Assembly: GCF_000218545.1 (NCBI RefSeq)
Contig: NC_015671.1
Coordinates: forward strand, 2,046,001-2,110,000
DNA length: 64,000 nucleotides
Direction: 5' to 3'
DNA from: Cellulomonas gilvus ATCC 13127
GTDB taxonomy: Bacteria; Actinomycetota; Actinomycetes; Actinomycetales; Cellulomonadaceae
Shown here: piece after piece, positions 24,722 through 37,544 of the stretch
Position numbering within the stretch: position 1 is the stretch's first letter
Layout: every line of letters begins with the position of its first letter
Made by a program: the position numbers and the translations under genes
The notes under the pieces: generated by a model
The model's database searches: none
Told to the model about the DNA's origin: nothing
What the model saw: only the letters and a program-made list of their open reading frames with translations

Positions 24722-26320
24722 TCAGGCCAGCGTGATCAGGTCGAGGTAGTCCGCGCTCCACAGGTCCTCGTCACCGTCGGGCAGCAGCAGCACGCGCTCG
24801 GGGTCGAGCGCCGCGACCGCGCCCTCGTCGTGGCTGACGAGCACGACCGCGCCCTTGTAGCCGCGCAGCGCCGCGAGGATCTCCTCACGGCTGGCCGGGT
24901 CCAGGTTGTTGGTCGGCTCGTCGAGCAGCAGCACGTTCGCCGAGGACACGACGAGCGCCGCGAGCGCGAGCCGGGTCTTCTCCCCGCCGGACAGCACGCG
25001 CGCGGGCTTGTCCGCGTCGTCACCCGAGAACAGGAACGAGCCGAGCACCGAGCGCACCTGCGTGTCGGTGAGGTCCGGTGCGGCCGTGCGCAGGTTCTCC
25101 ACGACCGTGCGGTCGAGGTCGAGCGTCTCGTGCTCCTGCGCGTAGTAGCCGAGCTTGAGCCCGTGGCCGGGGTGCACCTCACCCGTGTCCGGACGCTCCA
25201 GACCGGCGAGCATGCGCAGCAGCGTCGTCTTGCCCGCGCCGTTGAGGCCCAGCACGACGACGCGCGACCCGCGGTCGATCGCCAGGTCGACGCCCGTGAA
25301 GACCTCCTGCGACCCGTAGGACTTCGACAGGTCCGACGCGGTCAGCGGGGTCCGGCCGCATGCGGCGGGCTCCGGGAAGCGCAGCCGGGCGACCTTGTCG
25401 CTCACGCGCGCGGCCTCCAGACCGGTGAGCATCTTCTCGGCACGGCGCGCCATGTTCTGGGCGGCGACCGCCTTGGTGGCCTTGGCACGCATCTTGTCGG
25501 CCTGCGCGATGAGCGCGGCGGCCTTCTTCTCGGCGTTGGCCCGCTCGCGACGGCGGCGCTTCTCGTCGGTCTCCCGCTGCAGCAGGTACGCGTCCCAGCC
25601 GAGGTTGTACTGGTCGAGCGCGGCGCGGTTGGCGTCCAGGTGGAACACCTTGTTCACGGTCGCGCGCAGCAGCTCGACGTCGTGCGAGATCACCACGAAC
25701 CCGCCCGAGTAGGTCTTGAGGTAGTCGCGCAGCCACGCGATCGAGTCGGCGTCCAGGTGGTTGGTCGGCTCGTCGAGCAGCAGCGTGTCGACGCCCGAGA
25801 ACAGGATGCGCGCGAGCTCGACCCGGCGGCGCTGACCGCCGGACAGCGTCCCGAGCGACTGACCCAGCACACGGTCGTCGAGGCCCAGGTTGGCCGTGAT
25901 GCGGTGCGCCTCGGACTCCGCGGCGTACCCGCCCGCGGCCGTGAAGCGGGCCTCGAGGCGCGTGTAGCGCTCCATGGCCTTCTCCCGCTCGGCGTCGTCG
26001 GTGCTCGCCATGAGCGTCTCCGTGGCCCGCATGGCCCGGACGATCTCGTCGAGGCCGCGCGCGGACAGCACGCGGTCCAGCGCGAGCACGCCCAGGTCAC
26101 CCGACGCGGGGTCCTGCGGCAGGTAGCCCACCTCGCCCGAGCGCGAGATCGTGCCGGAGGACGGCTGCGTCTGACCCGAGAGCGTCTTGGTCAGCGTGGT
26201 CTTGCCGGCCCCGTTGCGGCCGACGAGGCCGATGCGGTCCCCCGCCGCGATCCGGAAGGACGTCTCGGCGAGGAGCTCGCGTGCGCCGATGCGCAGGCCG
26301 ACGCCCTGGGCTGTGATCAC
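24722..26320 (-). CDS. ABC-F family ATPase
   Basis: The 532-residue soluble protein has two ABC domains with no membrane segments. The first has GRNGAGKTTLTK, LSGGQRRRVELARIL and LLLDEPTNHLD; a charged linker rich in Arg/Lys (TDEKRRRRERANAEKKAAALI) joins the second, with GLNGAGKTTLLRM, LSGGEKTRLALAALV and LLLDEPTNNLD. ABC-F proteins bind the ribosomal E site and act in translation control or antibiotic protection; which role applies here is open. GTG 26320 with GGAGG upstream is chosen as start. A -10-like TAGGAT lies about 70 bases upstream. Confidence 0.9.
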   Translation of the reverse strand: MITAQGVGLRIGARELLAETSFRIAAGDRIGLVGRNGAGKTTLTKTLSGQTQPSSGTISRSGEVGYLPQDPASGDLGVLALDRVLSARGLDEIVRAMRATETLMASTDDAEREKAMERYTRLEARFTAAGGYAAESEAHRITANLGLDDRVLGQSLGTLSGGQRRRVELARILFSGVDTLLLDEPTNHLDADSIAWLRDYLKTYSGGFVVISHDVELLRATVNKVFHLDANRAALDQYNLGWDAYLLQRETDEKRRRRERANAEKKAAALIAQADKMRAKATKAVAAQNMARRAEKMLTGLEAARVSDKVARLRFPEPAACGRTPLTASDLSKSYGSQEVFTGVDLAIDRGSRVVVLGLNGAGKTTLLRMLAGLERPDTGEVHPGHGLKLGYYAQEHETLDLDRTVVENLRTAAPDLTDTQVRSVLGSFLFSGDDADKPARVLSGGEKTRLALAALVVSSANVLLLDEPTNNLDPASREEILAALRGYKGAVVLVSHDEGAVAALDPERVLLLPDGDEDLWSADYLDLITLA

Positions 26321-26469
26321 GTGGTGGTTTCCTCCGGAAAGGCTCAGCGCGTCTTGGTCGCACGCACAAGCGCCGTCAATCCTAACGACCACTAGCGTGA
26401 CGACCTGCCGCAATATCTGTCACCGCGGCGCCGACGAGCGCACGAGCCACCCCACCGAGGAGCAGACCC

Positions 26470-27087
26470 GTGACCGACGCACGCCCCGCACCCGCGACCG
26501 CCCCGCTGCCCACGCCCGCCGCACGGAGCCGTTCGCTCGCGACGGACGTCGCGCTCGTCTCGTCGTTCGCGGCGTTCATCGCGGTGTGCGCGATCCTGCC
26601 CGGCATCCCCACGGGCACGGGCGTGCCGATCACGCTCCAGACCTTCGGCGTGATCCTCACGGGCCTCGTCCTGGGCTGGCGGCGTGGCGCGCTCGCCACG
26701 CTCCTCTACGTCGCCGTGGGCCTCGCGGGCGTGCCCGTCTTCGCAGGCGGTGCCGGTGGCCTCGGCGTCCTGGCGGGCGCGTCGGTGGGCTACCTGCTGG
26801 CGTTCCCGCTGGGCGCGGCGCTCGCCGGCTGGCTCGCGGGTGCGGCCTCTGGCGTGACCGGGCGCGCCCGCTACCTGGTGCTCGTCGCGAGCGGGCTGGT
26901 CGCGAGCGCGCTGACCATCCACCCCCTCGGCATCCTCGGGATGGTCGTGCGCATCCCGGCCACCTGGGCCGAGGCGTTCGGCTACGGCGCGGTGTACTTC
27001 CCCGGCGACGTGCTGAAGACGCTGCTCGCCGCGGCGGTCGCGACCGCGGTCTTCGCGCACTACCCGGACCTGCTGCGCCGCCGATGA
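26470..27087 (+). CDS. bioY: biotin transporter substrate-binding subunit BioY
   Basis: The 205-residue membrane protein is the S-component of the biotin ECF transporter. It has about six helices and the BioY motifs GTGVPITLQTFGVILTGLVLGWRRG and VAVGLAGVPVFAGGAGG, and a late AEAFGYGAVYFPGDVLKTLLAA. It captures biotin outside the cell. The GTG start has GAGGAG at good spacing. Its stop overlaps bioM (ATGA), and bioN follows, so the full three-part transporter is encoded in one operon. No biotin synthesis gene is nearby. Confidence 0.95.
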   Translation: MTDARPAPATAPLPTPAARSRSLATDVALVSSFAAFIAVCAILPGIPTGTGVPITLQTFGVILTGLVLGWRRGALATLLYVAVGLAGVPVFAGGAGGLGVLAGASVGYLLAFPLGAALAGWLAGAASGVTGRARYLVLVASGLVASALTIHPLGILGMVVRIPATWAEAFGYGAVYFPGDVLKTLLAAAVATAVFAHYPDLLRRR

Positions 27088-27830
27088 TCGAGCTGCACGA
27101 CGCGCTGGTCACGGCCTGGACGCCCGACCCCGCGGGCGGGCCCGACACCGTCACGCGCCTGCTCGGCCCCGTGTCGCTGCGGCTGACGGAGCGTCGCATC
27201 GCGGTGATCGGCGCGAACGGCTCGGGCAAGTCGACGTTCGCGCGGCTGCTCAACGGGCTCGTCCTGCCCTCGGCCGGGCACGTGCGGGTGGACGGCCTCG
27301 ACACCGACGCCGACGGGCCCGCGGTGCGGCGGCGCGTCGGGTTCGTGTTCACCGACCCCGACGCCCAGATCGTGATGCCGACCCCGCTCGAGGACGTCGC
27401 GCTCTCACTGCGTCGCCTCGAGCCGGACGCTGCGCGCCGCGACGAGCGCGCGCGTGACGCGCTCGCGCGCGTGGGGCTGGCCGAGCGCGCCGAGCTGCCC
27501 GTGCACGCGCTGTCCGGCGGGCAACGGCAGCTGCTCGCGCTGACCAGCGTGCTCGCCACGTCGCCCGACGTCCTGGTCTGCGACGAGCCGACCACGCTCC
27601 TGGACCTGCGGTGGCGCGACGTGGTCGACGAGCTCCTGGCCTCGTTGCCCCAGCAGGTGGTGGAGGTCACGCACGACCTCGAGGCCGCGCTGCGCGCCGA
27701 CCGGGTCCTGATGGTCGACGACGGGGACGTGGTGCACGACGGCGAGCCGGCCGAGGCGGTCGCCCGGTACCGCGCGCTGATGCGCGACCGCGCGGCGCTC
27801 GCCACACGCACCGGACCGGCCCCCGCATGA
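27084..27830 (+). CDS. bioM: energy-coupling factor ATPase for biotin uptake
   Basis: The 248-residue ATPase powers the BioY-BioN complex. It has Walker A GANGSGKSTFARLLNG, a Q-loop FVFTDPDAQIVMP typical of ECF ATPases, signature LSGGQRQLLALTSVL, Walker B VLVCDEPTTLLDL and switch His in EVTHDLEAA. Start and stop overlap bioY and bioN by four bases each (ATGA), indicating translational coupling. A single ATPase gene suggests an A-homodimer rather than the EcfA1/A2 pair. Confidence 0.93.
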   Translation: MIELHDALVTAWTPDPAGGPDTVTRLLGPVSLRLTERRIAVIGANGSGKSTFARLLNGLVLPSAGHVRVDGLDTDADGPAVRRRVGFVFTDPDAQIVMPTPLEDVALSLRRLEPDAARRDERARDALARVGLAERAELPVHALSGGQRQLLALTSVLATSPDVLVCDEPTTLLDLRWRDVVDELLASLPQQVVEVTHDLEAALRADRVLMVDDGDVVHDGEPAEAVARYRALMRDRAALATRTGPAPA

Positions 27831-28516
27831 CCGCAGGACCGCTGCGACCCACCTGGACCGGCCCCCTGGGGCTCCACCAGCCCGGCACGTCACCGGTCCA
27901 CCGCATGCCCGCCGTGGCCAAGCTGGTCGTGCTCGCGGTCGCGGGGGTCGCCGTCGTGCTCGTGCGCGGACCGGTCAGCGCGCTCGTCGCGCTCACCGCA
28001 ACGGTCGCGGTGCACCTCGCAGCGCGGCTGTCCTGGCACCGCACGCGGCGCGGGCTGCGCGCCACCCTGGTGGTCGCCGCACTCGTGGGCGGGTTGCAGA
28101 CGTGGACGCGGGGCTGGGCCACGGGCCTCGAGGCGGCGCTCGACCTGGTCGCACTCGTGCTGCTCGCGACCGCCGTGACCGCGACGACCCGGTCCGACAC
28201 GCTGCTCGACGTCGTCCAGCGCGCCGCACGACCGCTCCGGCACGTGGGTCTGCCTCCCCAGACCGTCGCGCTCGCGAGCGGCCTCATGCTGAGCTCGATC
28301 CCCGTGCTGGTGCGCTCGGCGCACGAGTCACGGGACGCAGCGCGCGCGCGCGGGCTGGAGCGGAACCCGGTCGCGCTCGTCGCACCCGCCGCGGTCCGGA
28401 TGGTCGGTCACGCGCGCGCCACCGGGGAAGCGCTCGCGGCGCGCGGCATCGGCGAGCCCGAAGGCCCGACGGCGCACGGTCCGTCCGGACGCGCGCGGAC
28501 CGCACGGGGCGACTAG
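27827..28516 (+). CDS. bioN: energy-coupling factor transmembrane subunit BioN
   Basis: The 229-residue T-component has four or five helices and the two Ala-Arg-Gly coupling motifs of the family, in DAARARGLERN and ALAARGIG, which dock into the ATPase. A basic C-terminal tail follows. It links BioY to BioM in the membrane. The start overlaps bioM; the TAG stop is also part of the TAGCGT -10 element of the next gene. Confidence 0.9.
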   Translation: MTAGPLRPTWTGPLGLHQPGTSPVHRMPAVAKLVVLAVAGVAVVLVRGPVSALVALTATVAVHLAARLSWHRTRRGLRATLVVAALVGGLQTWTRGWATGLEAALDLVALVLLATAVTATTRSDTLLDVVQRAARPLRHVGLPPQTVALASGLMLSSIPVLVRSAHESRDAARARGLERNPVALVAPAAVRMVGHARATGEALAARGIGEPEGPTAHGPSGRARTARGD

Positions 28517-28526
28517 CGTCCGTGGC

Positions 28527-29408
28527 GTGACGTTCCAGGAGGGTGGCAGCTTCGGCGGGGGCCGGGTCCGGACGCGCAGCGGCGGCGGTCGCGGCGCGGC
28601 GATCGGTGGCGGCATCGGTGGCGTCGGCCTGCTCGTGGTGCTGGCCATCGCGCTGCTCTCGGGCGGCAACATCGACCCGAGCGCGCTGCTCGGCGGCGGT
28701 GGTGGCGGACCCGAGCAGGAGAGCACGGTCGACGTGTGCAGCGCGCAGGAGGCCAACACGGACCGCACGTGCCGCCTCTCGGCCACGGTCGACGCACTCG
28801 ACACCTACTGGGCGCCCGCGCTGTCCGACGCGCGCGCGGACATCCCGGAGGTCGTCTCCTTCACGGACGGGACCGCCACCGGCTGCGGCCAGGCCTCGGC
28901 GGCGACCGGGCCGTTCTACTGCCCGCCCGACCAGTCGATCTACCTCGACCTCGGCTTCTTCGACACGCTGAGCAGCCAGTTCGGCGCGCAGGGCGGTCCG
29001 CTCGCCGAGATGTACGTCGTCGCGCACGAGTACGGGCACCACATGCAGCACGTCACGGGCATCTTCGACGAGGCCGATCGCAGCGGCACGGGTGCGGACT
29101 CGGACTCGGTGCGCCTCGAGCTGCAGGCCGACTGCTACGCCGGGCTCTGGGCCGGCCACGCCGCCACCACGAAGGACCCGGACACCGGCGTGACGTACCT
29201 GGAACCCATCTCGTCCGACGAGCTCGCGCAGGCGCTCGACGCGGCCGCCACGGTCGGTGACGACCACATCCAGGAGCAGCAGCAGGGCGGCGTCAACCCC
29301 GACTCCTGGACGCACGGCTCGAGCGAGCAGCGCCAGCGGTGGTTCACGCGCGGCTACGAGCAGGGCAACGTCGCGGCGTGCGACACGTTCGCCGCCGACT
29401 CGCTCTGA
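28527..29408 (+). CDS. YpfJ/KPN_02809-type neutral zinc metallopeptidase
   Basis: The 293-residue protein has a Gly/Arg-rich cytosolic leader, a membrane anchor (GVGLLVVLAIALLSGG) and an extracellular domain with the zinc-binding HEYGHHMQHVTGI (HExxH, about residues 167-171), with further conserved RLELQADCYAGLWAGH whose Glu/Asp could supply the third ligand. Four or more cysteines may form disulfides. Substrates are unknown. GTG 28527 is seven bases past TAGCGT (28514-28519), so transcription is leaderless and separate from bioN. Confidence 0.88.
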   Translation: MTFQEGGSFGGGRVRTRSGGGRGAAIGGGIGGVGLLVVLAIALLSGGNIDPSALLGGGGGGPEQESTVDVCSAQEANTDRTCRLSATVDALDTYWAPALSDARADIPEVVSFTDGTATGCGQASAATGPFYCPPDQSIYLDLGFFDTLSSQFGAQGGPLAEMYVVAHEYGHHMQHVTGIFDEADRSGTGADSDSVRLELQADCYAGLWAGHAATTKDPDTGVTYLEPISSDELAQALDAAATVGDDHIQEQQQGGVNPDSWTHGSSEQRQRWFTRGYEQGNVAACDTFAADSL

Positions 29409-29475
29409 CCACGTCAGCGGCCCGCGCCCGGGACGGCGCACCGCCCCGGCGTACGACCTGCGGCAGACTCGCGCC

Positions 29476-30435
29476 ATGACCACCGCCGAGGACTCCGCCC
29501 GCGTCGCCGTCTACATCGACTTCGACAACATCGTGATCTCCCGGTACGACCAGGTGCACCGTCGCGGCGCGTTCCAGTCGGACGACGCCCGGCACCACCG
29601 CCTGGACGCAGGCGGTGAGGTCCCGGCCAAGCTGCAGGCCGCGCGCGTCGAGGTGGACGCGATCATCGACTACGCGTCGTCGTTCGGGCGTGTCGTGGTC
29701 AGCCGTGCGTACGCCGACTGGTCGCAGCCGGTCAACGCGGGCTACCACCAGCAGCTCATCGATCGCGCGGTCGACCTCACGCAGCTGTTCCCCGTGGGTC
29801 CGCGCATGAAGAACGGCGCGGACATCCGGCTCGCGGTCGACGTCATCGAGGACCTGTTCCGCCTCGAGGACCTCACGCACGTCGTGATCATCGCGGGCGA
29901 CTCGGACTACATCGCGCTCGCGCAGCGGGCCAAGCGGCTCGGCCGGACGGTGATCGGCGTCGGGGTCGCGGGGTCCACGAGCCGCTCGCTCATGTCCGCG
30001 TGCGACGAGTTCGCGGACTACGACGCGCTGCTGGACGCGAGCACCACGCCTGAGGACGACGACGAGCCCGAGGCGCTGGCCCCGGAGCCCACGACCGCGG
30101 CCACGCCGCCCCCGACGGGTGCGCCCGCCGGGGACGGCGGCCAGGCCGCCGCTCCGCCTGCGGCCGCACCCGGTGACCGGGCGGCGCAGCGCCGCGCCAC
30201 CCAGCTGCTCATGCGTGCGATGCGCCTGGTGCACGCGAAGAAGGACGACGAGCCGTGGCTGTCCTACGGCGAGGTCAAGAACCAGATGATGCGGCTCGAC
30301 CCCGCGTTCGTCGAACGTCCGCTCGGCTACTCGTCGTTCAGCGACTTCGTCGCGTCCCGGTCGAGCATCGTGGAGATCAGCAAGGAGTCCGCCAAGCACC
30401 AGCCGCGCGTGCGGCTGCGCCCGAGCTACCGCTGA
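29476..30435 (+). CDS. NYN-domain (PIN-like) protein with C-terminal OST-HTH/LOTUS domain
   Basis: The 319-residue protein begins with a NYN nuclease-like domain: VAVYIDFDNIVIS, later NGADIRLAVDVIEDL and VVIIAGDSDYIALAQRAKRLGR, which supply the acidic metal-binding residues. A Pro/Ala-rich linker (about 195-240) leads to a LOTUS/OST-HTH domain (LMRAMRLVHAKKDDEPWLSYGEVKNQMMRLDP... SSFSDFVAS). LOTUS domains bind RNA, including G-quadruplex RNA in some members. The pairing suggests an RNA-targeting nuclease of the LabA-like group. Its targets are unknown. Confidence 0.87.
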   Translation: MTTAEDSARVAVYIDFDNIVISRYDQVHRRGAFQSDDARHHRLDAGGEVPAKLQAARVEVDAIIDYASSFGRVVVSRAYADWSQPVNAGYHQQLIDRAVDLTQLFPVGPRMKNGADIRLAVDVIEDLFRLEDLTHVVIIAGDSDYIALAQRAKRLGRTVIGVGVAGSTSRSLMSACDEFADYDALLDASTTPEDDDEPEALAPEPTTAATPPPTGAPAGDGGQAAAPPAAAPGDRAAQRRATQLLMRAMRLVHAKKDDEPWLSYGEVKNQMMRLDPAFVERPLGYSSFSDFVASRSSIVEISKESAKHQPRVRLRPSYR

Positions 30436-30442
30436 TCCCGGC

Positions 30443-30480
30443 CGGTCCGGCCGTCGTCACTGCCGACGACGGCCGGACCG
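30443..30480. terminator. bidirectional terminator between NYN and xylanase genes
   Basis: A perfect 16-base stem (30443-30458 with 30465-30480; arms begin CGGTCCGGCC and GACGACGGCC) encloses six bases. It lies eight bases past the NYN stop and 30 bases before the stop of the convergent xylanase gene, so it can serve both. Confidence 0.85.
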
Positions 30481-30510
30481 AGCACCGCCCCCTGCCCGGG
30501 GCCGTGCCTC

Positions 30511-32924
<2,414 letters not shown>

Positions 32925-32925
32925 G

Positions 32926-32956
32926 GCCGCCCGCGCACGCGGCGCGCGCGGGCGGC
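32926..32956. terminator. bidirectional hairpin between GNAT and suf genes
   Basis: GCCGCCCGCGC (32926-32936) pairs with GCGCGGGCGGC (32946-32956) around nine bases. It sits between the GNAT stop and the stop of the last suf gene and can terminate both transcripts. Confidence 0.75.
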
Positions 32957-32961
32957 ACCGC

Positions 32962-33287
32962 TCAGATGTTGAAGCCGAGCGCGCGCATCTGCTCGCGGCC
33001 GTCGGACGTGATCTTCTCCGGGCCCCACGGCGGCATCCACACCCAGTTGATGCGGAAGCCGTCGACCAGGCCGTCGAGCGCCTGCGCCGACTGGTCCTCG
33101 ATGACGTCGGTCAGCGGGCAGGCCGCGGACGTGAGCGTCATGTCGATGACCGCGGTGTTCTGCTCGAGCATGATCCCGTACACGAGGCCGAGGTCGACGA
33201 CGTTGATCCCGAGCTCGGGGTCGATCACGTCGCGCATCGCCTCCTCGACGTCCGCGACGGTCGTCGGTGACGGAGTGGTGGGCGTGG

Positions 33288-33291
<4 letters not shown>
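32962..33291 (-). CDS. sufT: SufT/MIP18-type Fe-S assembly factor (DUF59)
   Basis: The 109-residue protein has the DUF59 core VEEAMRDVIDPELGINVVDLGLVYGI and the cysteine-containing TLTSAACPLTD, then WMPPWGPEKI near the C-terminus. SufT helps maturation of Fe-S proteins. The ATG overlaps the sufU stop (ATGA), and it is the last gene of the suf operon, as Rv1466 is in M. tuberculosis. Confidence 0.92.
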
Positions 33292-35134
<1,843 letters not shown>

Positions 35135-35890
35135 TCAGGCCTGGGCCAGGTAGCGGTCGTAGCCCTCGTTCTCGAGGCGCTCGGCGAGCTCCGGGCCGCC
35201 CTCCTCGGCGATCCGGCCGTCGACGAAGACGTGCACGAAGTCCGGGGTGATGTAGCGCAGGATGCGCGTGTAGTGCGTGATGAGCAGCACGCCCACCTCG
35301 GTGCTCGAGCGCACGCGGTTCACGCCCTCCGAGACGATGCGCAGCGCGTCGACGTCGAGGCCGGAGTCCGTCTCGTCGAGGATCGCGATGCGCGGCTTGA
35401 GCAGCTCCATCTGCAGGATCTCGTGGCGCTTCTTCTCACCGCCCGAGAACCCCTCGTTGACGGACCGCTCCGAGAACGCCGCGTCCATGCGCAGGTTCTC
35501 CATCGCGCCCTTGACGTCCTTGACCCACGTGCGCAGCGGCGGGGCCTGGCCGTCGATCGCCGTCTTCGCGGTGCGCAGGAAGTTCGAGACCGACACGCCC
35601 GGCACCTCGACCGGGTACTGCATCGCCAGGAACATGCCGGCGCGCGCACGCTCGTCGACGGACATCGCCAGGACGTCCTCGCCGTCGAGCAGCACGGTGC
35701 CGTCGGTGATCTGGTACTTGGGGTGGCCGGCCAGCGAGTAGGCCAGCGTCGACTTGCCCGAGCCGTTCGGGCCCATGATCGCGTGCGTCTCGCCGCTGTT
35801 CACGGTCAGGTCCACACCGCGCAGGATGGGCTTGGGGCCCTCCTTGGTCTCGACGCTGACGTGCAGGCCGCGGATCTCCAGGGTGGTCAT
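35135..35890 (-). CDS. sufC: Fe-S cluster assembly ATPase SufC
   Basis: The 251-residue ABC-type ATPase drives the SufBCD scaffold. It has Walker A GPNGSGKSTLAYSLAGHP, signature FSGGEKKRHEILQMELL with the SufC-typical LLKPRIAILDETDSGLD Walker B, and switch His in LITHYTRIL. It binds both SufB and SufD and remodels them to expose cluster-building residues. It follows the Rieske gene by 26 bases. Confidence 0.96.
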   Translation of the reverse strand: MTTLEIRGLHVSVETKEGPKPILRGVDLTVNSGETHAIMGPNGSGKSTLAYSLAGHPKYQITDGTVLLDGEDVLAMSVDERARAGMFLAMQYPVEVPGVSVSNFLRTAKTAIDGQAPPLRTWVKDVKGAMENLRMDAAFSERSVNEGFSGGEKKRHEILQMELLKPRIAILDETDSGLDVDALRIVSEGVNRVRSSTEVGVLLITHYTRILRYITPDFVHVFVDGRIAEEGGPELAERLENEGYDRYLAQA

Positions 35891-35916
35891 GCGGGGTTGC
35901 TCCTAGTCAGGGGGGT

Positions 35917-36249
35917 CTAGAGGGTCCGGTCGACGTCGACGAGCACGCGCTCGCCGTCCAGCGTGACCGGGTAGACGGGGACCGGGGTGACGGCCGGCGG
36001 GCCGAGCGGCTTGCCGCTGCGCAGGTCGAACCGCGACCCGTGCAGCCAGCACTCGATCGTGCAGCCCTCGACCTCGCCGTCGGACAGCGAGACGGCGCCG
36101 TGCGAGCAGATGTCGCTGATCGCGTGCAGCTCGCCGTCGTCGTCGCGCACCAGCGCGACCTCGACGGTGCCCGTCTCGGCCTCGAGCTCGACGCGCAGCG
36201 TGCCGCCCGTCGGGACGTCCGAGGCGTAGCAGGCGAGCTGTGCGGTCAT
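35917..36249 (-). CDS. Rieske-type [2Fe-2S] ferredoxin in the suf operon
   Basis: The 110-residue protein has the Rieske motifs CSHGAVSLSDG and CWLHGSRFDLRSGKPLGPP (C-x-H...C-x2-H), the ligands of a [2Fe-2S] cluster. It resembles small ferredoxin subunits of ring-hydroxylating oxygenases, but no oxygenase is nearby. Its place between sufD and sufC suggests a role as electron donor to cluster assembly or as a resident client. Its ATG overlaps the sufD stop. Confidence 0.92.
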   Translation of the reverse strand: MTAQLACYASDVPTGGTLRVELEAETGTVEVALVRDDDGELHAISDICSHGAVSLSDGEVEGCTIECWLHGSRFDLRSGKPLGPPAVTPVPVYPVTLDGERVLVDVDRTL

Positions 36250-37544
36250 GCGCTCGTCCCGGCGGGCGTGGTGCCGGCACCCGGGGCCTGGTCGAGCACC
36301 GACATCGCACCCTCGAGCTCGGACTCGATGGCCGCGATGAGCCGCTCCTCGACCTCCGGCACGCCGATCTCGTGCACGAGCTCGGCGAAGAAGCCGCGCA
36401 CCACGAGCCGGCGTGCGTCGGGCTCGGGGATGCCGCGCGCGCGCAGGTAGAACAGCTGCTCGTCGTCGAAGCGACCCGTCGCGGACGCGTGGCCCGCACC
36501 CTCGATGAGCCCGGTCTCGATCTCCAGGTTCGGCACCGAGTCGGCGCGCGCACCGTCGGTGAGCACCAGGTTGCGGTTGAGCTCGTACGTGTCGGTGCCC
36601 TCGGCCGCCGCGCGGATCAGCACGTCGCCCACCCACACCGTGTGCGCGCCCGCGCCCTGGAGCGCGCCCTTGTACGTCACCCGGCTCACGCAGCTCGGGA
36701 CCGCGTGGTCCACGAACAGCCGGTGCTCCTGGTGCTGCTCCGCGTCCGCGAAGTACAGCCCGAGCATGGTGACCGAACCGCCCTCGCCCGCGAACTCGGC
36801 GTCGGGCGTCACGCGGACGACGTCGCCGCCGAGCGTCACGACGATGTGCTTGACCGTCGCGTCGCGGCCGACCTTGAGCCGGTGCGACGCCGCGTGCACC
36901 GAGCCGTCGGCCCAGTCGTGCACGGAGACGACCGTCAGGTGCGCACCGTCCTCGGCCACGATCTCGACCGTCTCGGTGAGCGCGGCGTGCCCGACGTGGT
37001 CGATCACGACCGTGCCCTGCGCCATGGCCTCGGCCCGGATCACCAGGTGGGCCGCGCTCGGCTCGAGCGGCGCCCCGGCGGTGCCCGCACCCTCGACGCC
37101 CTCGACGCGCACGGAGGTGACCTTGGAGGACACCGACTCGCGCGGCAGCGTGACGAGCGTCGCGCGCGGCGCGGACGCCCACGCGACTGCGGCGGTGCGG
37201 TCGCCGGGCTTGCCGACGACGCCCAGGCGCGCGTCACCGCGGTCGACGATCTCGACCGAGACCTCGGGCGACTCGACGACGGTCGTGAGCACGCCGTGCC
37301 CGTCCAGCACGCCGTCCGTCCCCGCGGCGAACAGCGGGGCCAGACGCGCGACGGGCGCGAACCGCCACTCCTCCTCGCGTCCCGTGGGGACGGGGAAGTC
37401 CGCGACGTCGAAGGACGTGCGGCGCTCGGCGCGCGAGGCCTCGGGCACCGCGGCGGGCGGCCGGACGCTGTGCGTGTGCGCGCCGTCCGCGGTGGCGCGC
37501 GAGTGGTCGGTGGACAGCCCCGACTCGTTCGTGGTGGTCGTCAT
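36246..37544 (-). CDS. sufD: SufD scaffold subunit
   Basis: The 432-residue protein is the SufB paralogue that pairs with it. About 45 disordered residues precede the start motif FPVPTGREEEWRFAPVARL; the beta-helix core contains GGDVVRVTPDAEF and the C-terminal part has DDEQLFYLRARGIPEPDARRLVVRGFFAELV, the SufC-docking region. ATG 37544 overlaps the sufB stop (TGATG). Confidence 0.94.
   Translation of the reverse strand: MTTTTNESGLSTDHSRATADGAHTHSVRPPAAVPEASRAERRTSFDVADFPVPTGREEEWRFAPVARLAPLFAAGTDGVLDGHGVLTTVVESPEVSVEIVDRGDARLGVVGKPGDRTAAVAWASAPRATLVTLPRESVSSKVTSVRVEGVEGAGTAGAPLEPSAAHLVIRAEAMAQGTVVIDHVGHAALTETVEIVAEDGAHLTVVSVHDWADGSVHAASHRLKVGRDATVKHIVVTLGGDVVRVTPDAEFAGEGGSVTMLGLYFADAEQHQEHRLFVDHAVPSCVSRVTYKGALQGAGAHTVWVGDVLIRAAAEGTDTYELNRNLVLTDGARADSVPNLEIETGLIEGAGHASATGRFDDEQLFYLRARGIPEPDARRLVVRGFFAELVHEIGVPEVEERLIAAIESELEGAMSVLDQAPGAGTTPAGTSA

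Noticed and set aside
26321-26469. Possible biotin-responsive riboswitch or operator before bioY
   Set aside because: No convincing palindrome or conserved RNA structure is visible in these ~150 bases; only promoter-like AT-richer patches are seen.
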